This document shows positions 4,431 to 6,731 of a stretch of DNA of 6,731 bases, piece by piece. This DNA is from a bacterium (GTDB lineage: Bacteria > Ratteibacteria > UBA8468 > B48-G9 > DTJG01). How positions within the stretch are numbered: the first letter of the stretch is position 1; every line of letters starts with the position of its first letter. Below the pieces are notes generated by a model. It searched no databases. It was not told the DNA's origin and saw nothing but the letters and a program-made list of their open reading frames with translations. The DNA is taken from assembly GCA_026418655.1 (NCBI GenBank), contig JAOAAW010000155.1:1-6731 (forward strand), written 5' to 3'. Made by a program: the position numbers and the translations under genes.

Positions 4431-6731
4431 TCATCTACCTGTTGTTTTGAAAACTACCTGGCCGAATTGTGAAGGATTATCGATTTTACCAGTCCATGTT
4501 ACCACTGGAAGATGGTCAGAAACCCATTGAAAATTTATTTCCCATCTTCCCTCAGGAGCTTTACTTAAACCAAAATCTGAAAATGGAATTGCAATTTCAG
4601 CAATCCAACTATTACTCCCCAGGCCCGTTGCTGTAGTCCAGCCTGATTGCCACTGTACATCAGAATCATCGAACTCATATTTTTTCCATACATAGGAATA
4701 TTTCAGAAAATTAGTCGGATGCAAAGTATACTGATACCATCTTTTGTCCGAGGATAGAGGATTTATACAAATTGTTATAAAATCTCTGCTATCAAAAGTC
4801 AGTGAAGAAACTTCGGGGTCATTACAGGTAAAAAGGAAATAAACTTTCTGATCATCAAAAGCCGCAATAACAGATGTTTGAATCTCTGATAAAACTTTTT
4901 CGCCTGAAACATAAACCATACTCTTATCTTCCAACAACGTTTTCCATACCCTGTCATTCGGGTCACCATCTATCACAGGCGGCTGGATAATTTTTGAAGC
5001 AAAAATTTTTTTAAGATGGGCTTCTGGCATACCTGTCAACATAAGCTCCTGTTTTTTTTGTATCTCAGGAATCTTTGCTCGTAAGATTATTGGTATTTTT
5101 CTATCCATAAGATAATACCTTGCCTGTGTTCTTAAAGGCTCTATATCCTGCTGGCTCAAATTAATGAGAGTATAAAGACCCTTTTCTTCACCCAATCTGG
5201 CAAGTGCCCAGGCTGACTTTAGTTTCACCTCAAGTTCTGAATTCTCAAGAATTTTTAACAAATCTCCAATAGCCACAGAAGCATTTAAATAGGCGATTGT
5301 CTCAACAGCCATACTTTGAATCTGATAATCCTGACTCTGAAGATCCCTCAGTGCAAATTTCAAACCCGAGTTATTACCCATCATTGCAAGAGAATATGCA
5401 GCACACAATTGAACTTCTGGATCATCGTTCCTCAGTTGGGTCAGTAGAAGAGGTATTGCCTGTGTAATATGGGCTTTACCGAGCCCTAATATTGCAAGTT
5501 TTTTCATCTCAACAGAGTCTCCTTCTGCAATGATCCCTTTTAATAATGTAAACGTCACCGCCTTTGGTTGGAATTGAATTAGTTCTAGTGCAGCTCTGCG
5601 AACATCATGATATTCCGATGAAAGCATCTTTCTAATAAAGGACACTATATAGGGATTTTCTTTAAAAAATGACAATCGTTCAAGTGCCTGACTTCTCCTG
5701 ATTTCATCCTTCTCTGAAAGTTCCATCATTATATTATCAATTACTGTTTTTAAAATATTCTGTGCATTCGCTCTAACACTGGCATCTGAATCCAACCTGC
5801 TCGCAAAATTAAGGTACGTAAGAAATGCGCTATCGTTCTTATTCACATTAAACCATGCGGTTAGAATCGCTTTTCTTAACTGTGGTTCTGGTTGATTTTT
5901 TATTGAATCAAAAAATAAAGCTTCTTCCTGTGTTCCAATTTTACCCAGCAGTTCCACTGCATCAACGCGAACATTCAAGGGAAATTTTTTGTCGACAACG
6001 ACATCTTCAAGCACAGGGACGAAATCCGGATTTTTTGAGGCAAGAATAATATTGTACGCATAGTCTCTGACCTTTTCTGACTTATCGGCAAGCTTTCTTA
6101 CAATTGCCGGAAATGTAGCAAAATCATTAAAATTTTTTAATGCCCATAGAGCAAAAATTCTGACATTTTCATCTGAATCTTCCAATTTGCCGACAAGTGC
6201 AGGGACGCTCTCTTGATCTTCAAGACGAACAAGTGCCTTTATCGCCTCTATTCTTAATTTCAACGATGGTTCAAGAAGCTTTGCCCTCAAAAACTCAAAT
6301 CCTTCTTTTGTTTTTAAATTTTCCAGAGCCCATACACATTGAATCTTGATCTCATCAAGCGGACTATTCAGAAATTCAAGAAGTATTGGAACGACCCGTG
6401 AATCAGTAGATGCCTCTAATGCCCATATGGCGTTAATCTGGGTTGTTGTGTCATCCACCTTCAATGACTGAGAAATTTTTGAAATAGCAGAATCAGGTAA
6501 TTTCTTAAAAGCATATCTTGCCTCATCTCTGCAAAGAATCCTTCGCAACGCCCAGAAAAGTTCTCCCTTTACCCTCAAGCTTTCATCATTCAAATGAGAA
6601 ATTATCGGTTCTATCATACTTTCATCACCAAATTTACCAATCCCTGTAGCCGCCCAGTATCGTACCTGCCAGTAAGAATCGTCAAGGGACTTTTTTAAAT
6701 CAAATAAGATTTCCTCAGCTGTACCATACTT
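4431..6731 (-). CDS. HEAT-repeat protein with C-terminal CBM9-like domain (5' end cut by window)
   Basis: The frame is open to the window's last base, giving at least 766 residues. The ATG at 6617 is not the start: the 38 codons before it encode another HEAT repeat (SLDDSYWQVRYWAATGIGKF). From the edge to about 5080 there are some 16-17 HEAT/PBS-lyase-like repeats of about 30 residues, forming a helical solenoid used for binding partners. Repeats often carry a WAL signature in the second helix (VWALENL, LWALKNF, AWALARL). About 4440-4991 encodes a CBM9-like/DOMON-type beta-sandwich: PPVIDGDPNDRVWK at its start, AAFDDQKVYFLF, RDFITICINP, a YQYTLHP segment, WIAEIAIPFSDFGL and a closing FGQVVF. 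Such domains bind carbohydrates or, in some relatives, heme, and usually lie outside the cytoplasm. A signal peptide cannot be checked because the N-terminus is missing. It ends one base before the propeller gene and is probably cotranscribed with it. No catalytic domain is visible. Confidence 0.88.
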   Translation of the reverse strand, partial: KYGTAEEILFDLKKSLDDSYWQVRYWAATGIGKFGDESMIEPIISHLNDESLRVKGELFWALRRILCRDEARYAFKKLPDSAISKISQSLKVDDTTTQINAIWALEASTDSRVVPILLEFLNSPLDEIKIQCVWALENLKTKEGFEFLRAKLLEPSLKLRIEAIKALVRLEDQESVPALVGKLEDSDENVRIFALWALKNFNDFATFPAIVRKLADKSEKVRDYAYNIILASKNPDFVPVLEDVVVDKKFPLNVRVDAVELLGKIGTQEEALFFDSIKNQPEPQLRKAILTAWFNVNKNDSAFLTYLNFASRLDSDASVRANAQNILKTVIDNIMMELSEKDEIRRSQALERLSFFKENPYIVSFIRKMLSSEYHDVRRAALELIQFQPKAVTFTLLKGIIAEGDSVEMKKLAILGLGKAHITQAIPLLLTQLRNDDPEVQLCAAYSLAMMGNNSGLKFALRDLQSQDYQIQSMAVETIAYLNASVAIGDLLKILENSELEVKLKSAWALARLGEEKGLYTLINLSQQDIEPLRTQARYYLMDRKIPIILRAKIPEIQKKQELMLTGMPEAHLKKIFASKIIQPPVIDGDPNDRVWKTLLEDKSMVYVSGEKVLSEIQTSVIAAFDDQKVYFLFTCNDPEVSSLTFDSRDFITICINPLSSDKRWYQYTLHPTNFLKYSYVWKKYEFDDSDVQWQSGWTTATGLGSNSWIAEIAIPFSDFGLSKAPEGRWEINFQWVSDHLPVVTWTGKIDNPSQFGQVVFKTTGR

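Overview
The window is an AT-rich, gene-dense stretch of bacterial chromosome, probably from an uncultured Gram-negative-type bacterium. Both edges are artificial. Bases 1-19 exactly match the Tn5/Nextera mosaic-end adapter, so the left edge is an untrimmed assembly end and native DNA starts at about base 20. The right edge cuts through a reading frame that stays open to the last base. No tRNA, rRNA, CRISPR array, insertion sequence or phage gene is visible. The pairing of HEAT repeats with a CBM9-like domain, together with a Gfo/Idh/MocA oxidoreductase, recalls genomes of candidate phyla such as Omnitrophota or Poribacteria. That placement is an impression from memory, not a demonstrated assignment.

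Left part (20-1535): two divergent genes flank an intergenic region of about 290 bp (about 200 bp if the longer start of the first gene is used). On the minus strand is a small membrane protein of the COG2426 'small multi-drug export' family. On the plus strand is rsmE, the 16S rRNA m3U1498 methyltransferase. The gap between them holds a short inverted repeat and weak promoter-like elements.

Right part (1529-6731): three genes lie on the minus strand, close enough to be one transcript. In order of transcription they are: a long HEAT-repeat protein with a C-terminal CBM9-like beta-sandwich (5' end outside the window); one base later, a secreted protein with a TPR-like N-terminus, a CsgG/LpoB-like central domain and a seven-repeat beta-propeller; and 33 bp later, a Gfo/Idh/MocA-family NAD(P)-dependent oxidoreductase with a strong Shine-Dalgarno sequence. 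The oxidoreductase meets rsmE tail to tail with a 7-bp overlap.

The first two genes of the trio are the most unusual content. Both are repeat-built, probably envelope or extracytoplasmic, binding or scaffold proteins, and they are translationally close-coupled. With the oxidoreductase downstream, a link to recognition and processing of a carbohydrate or related ligand is possible, but the substrate and true function cannot be read from the sequence.
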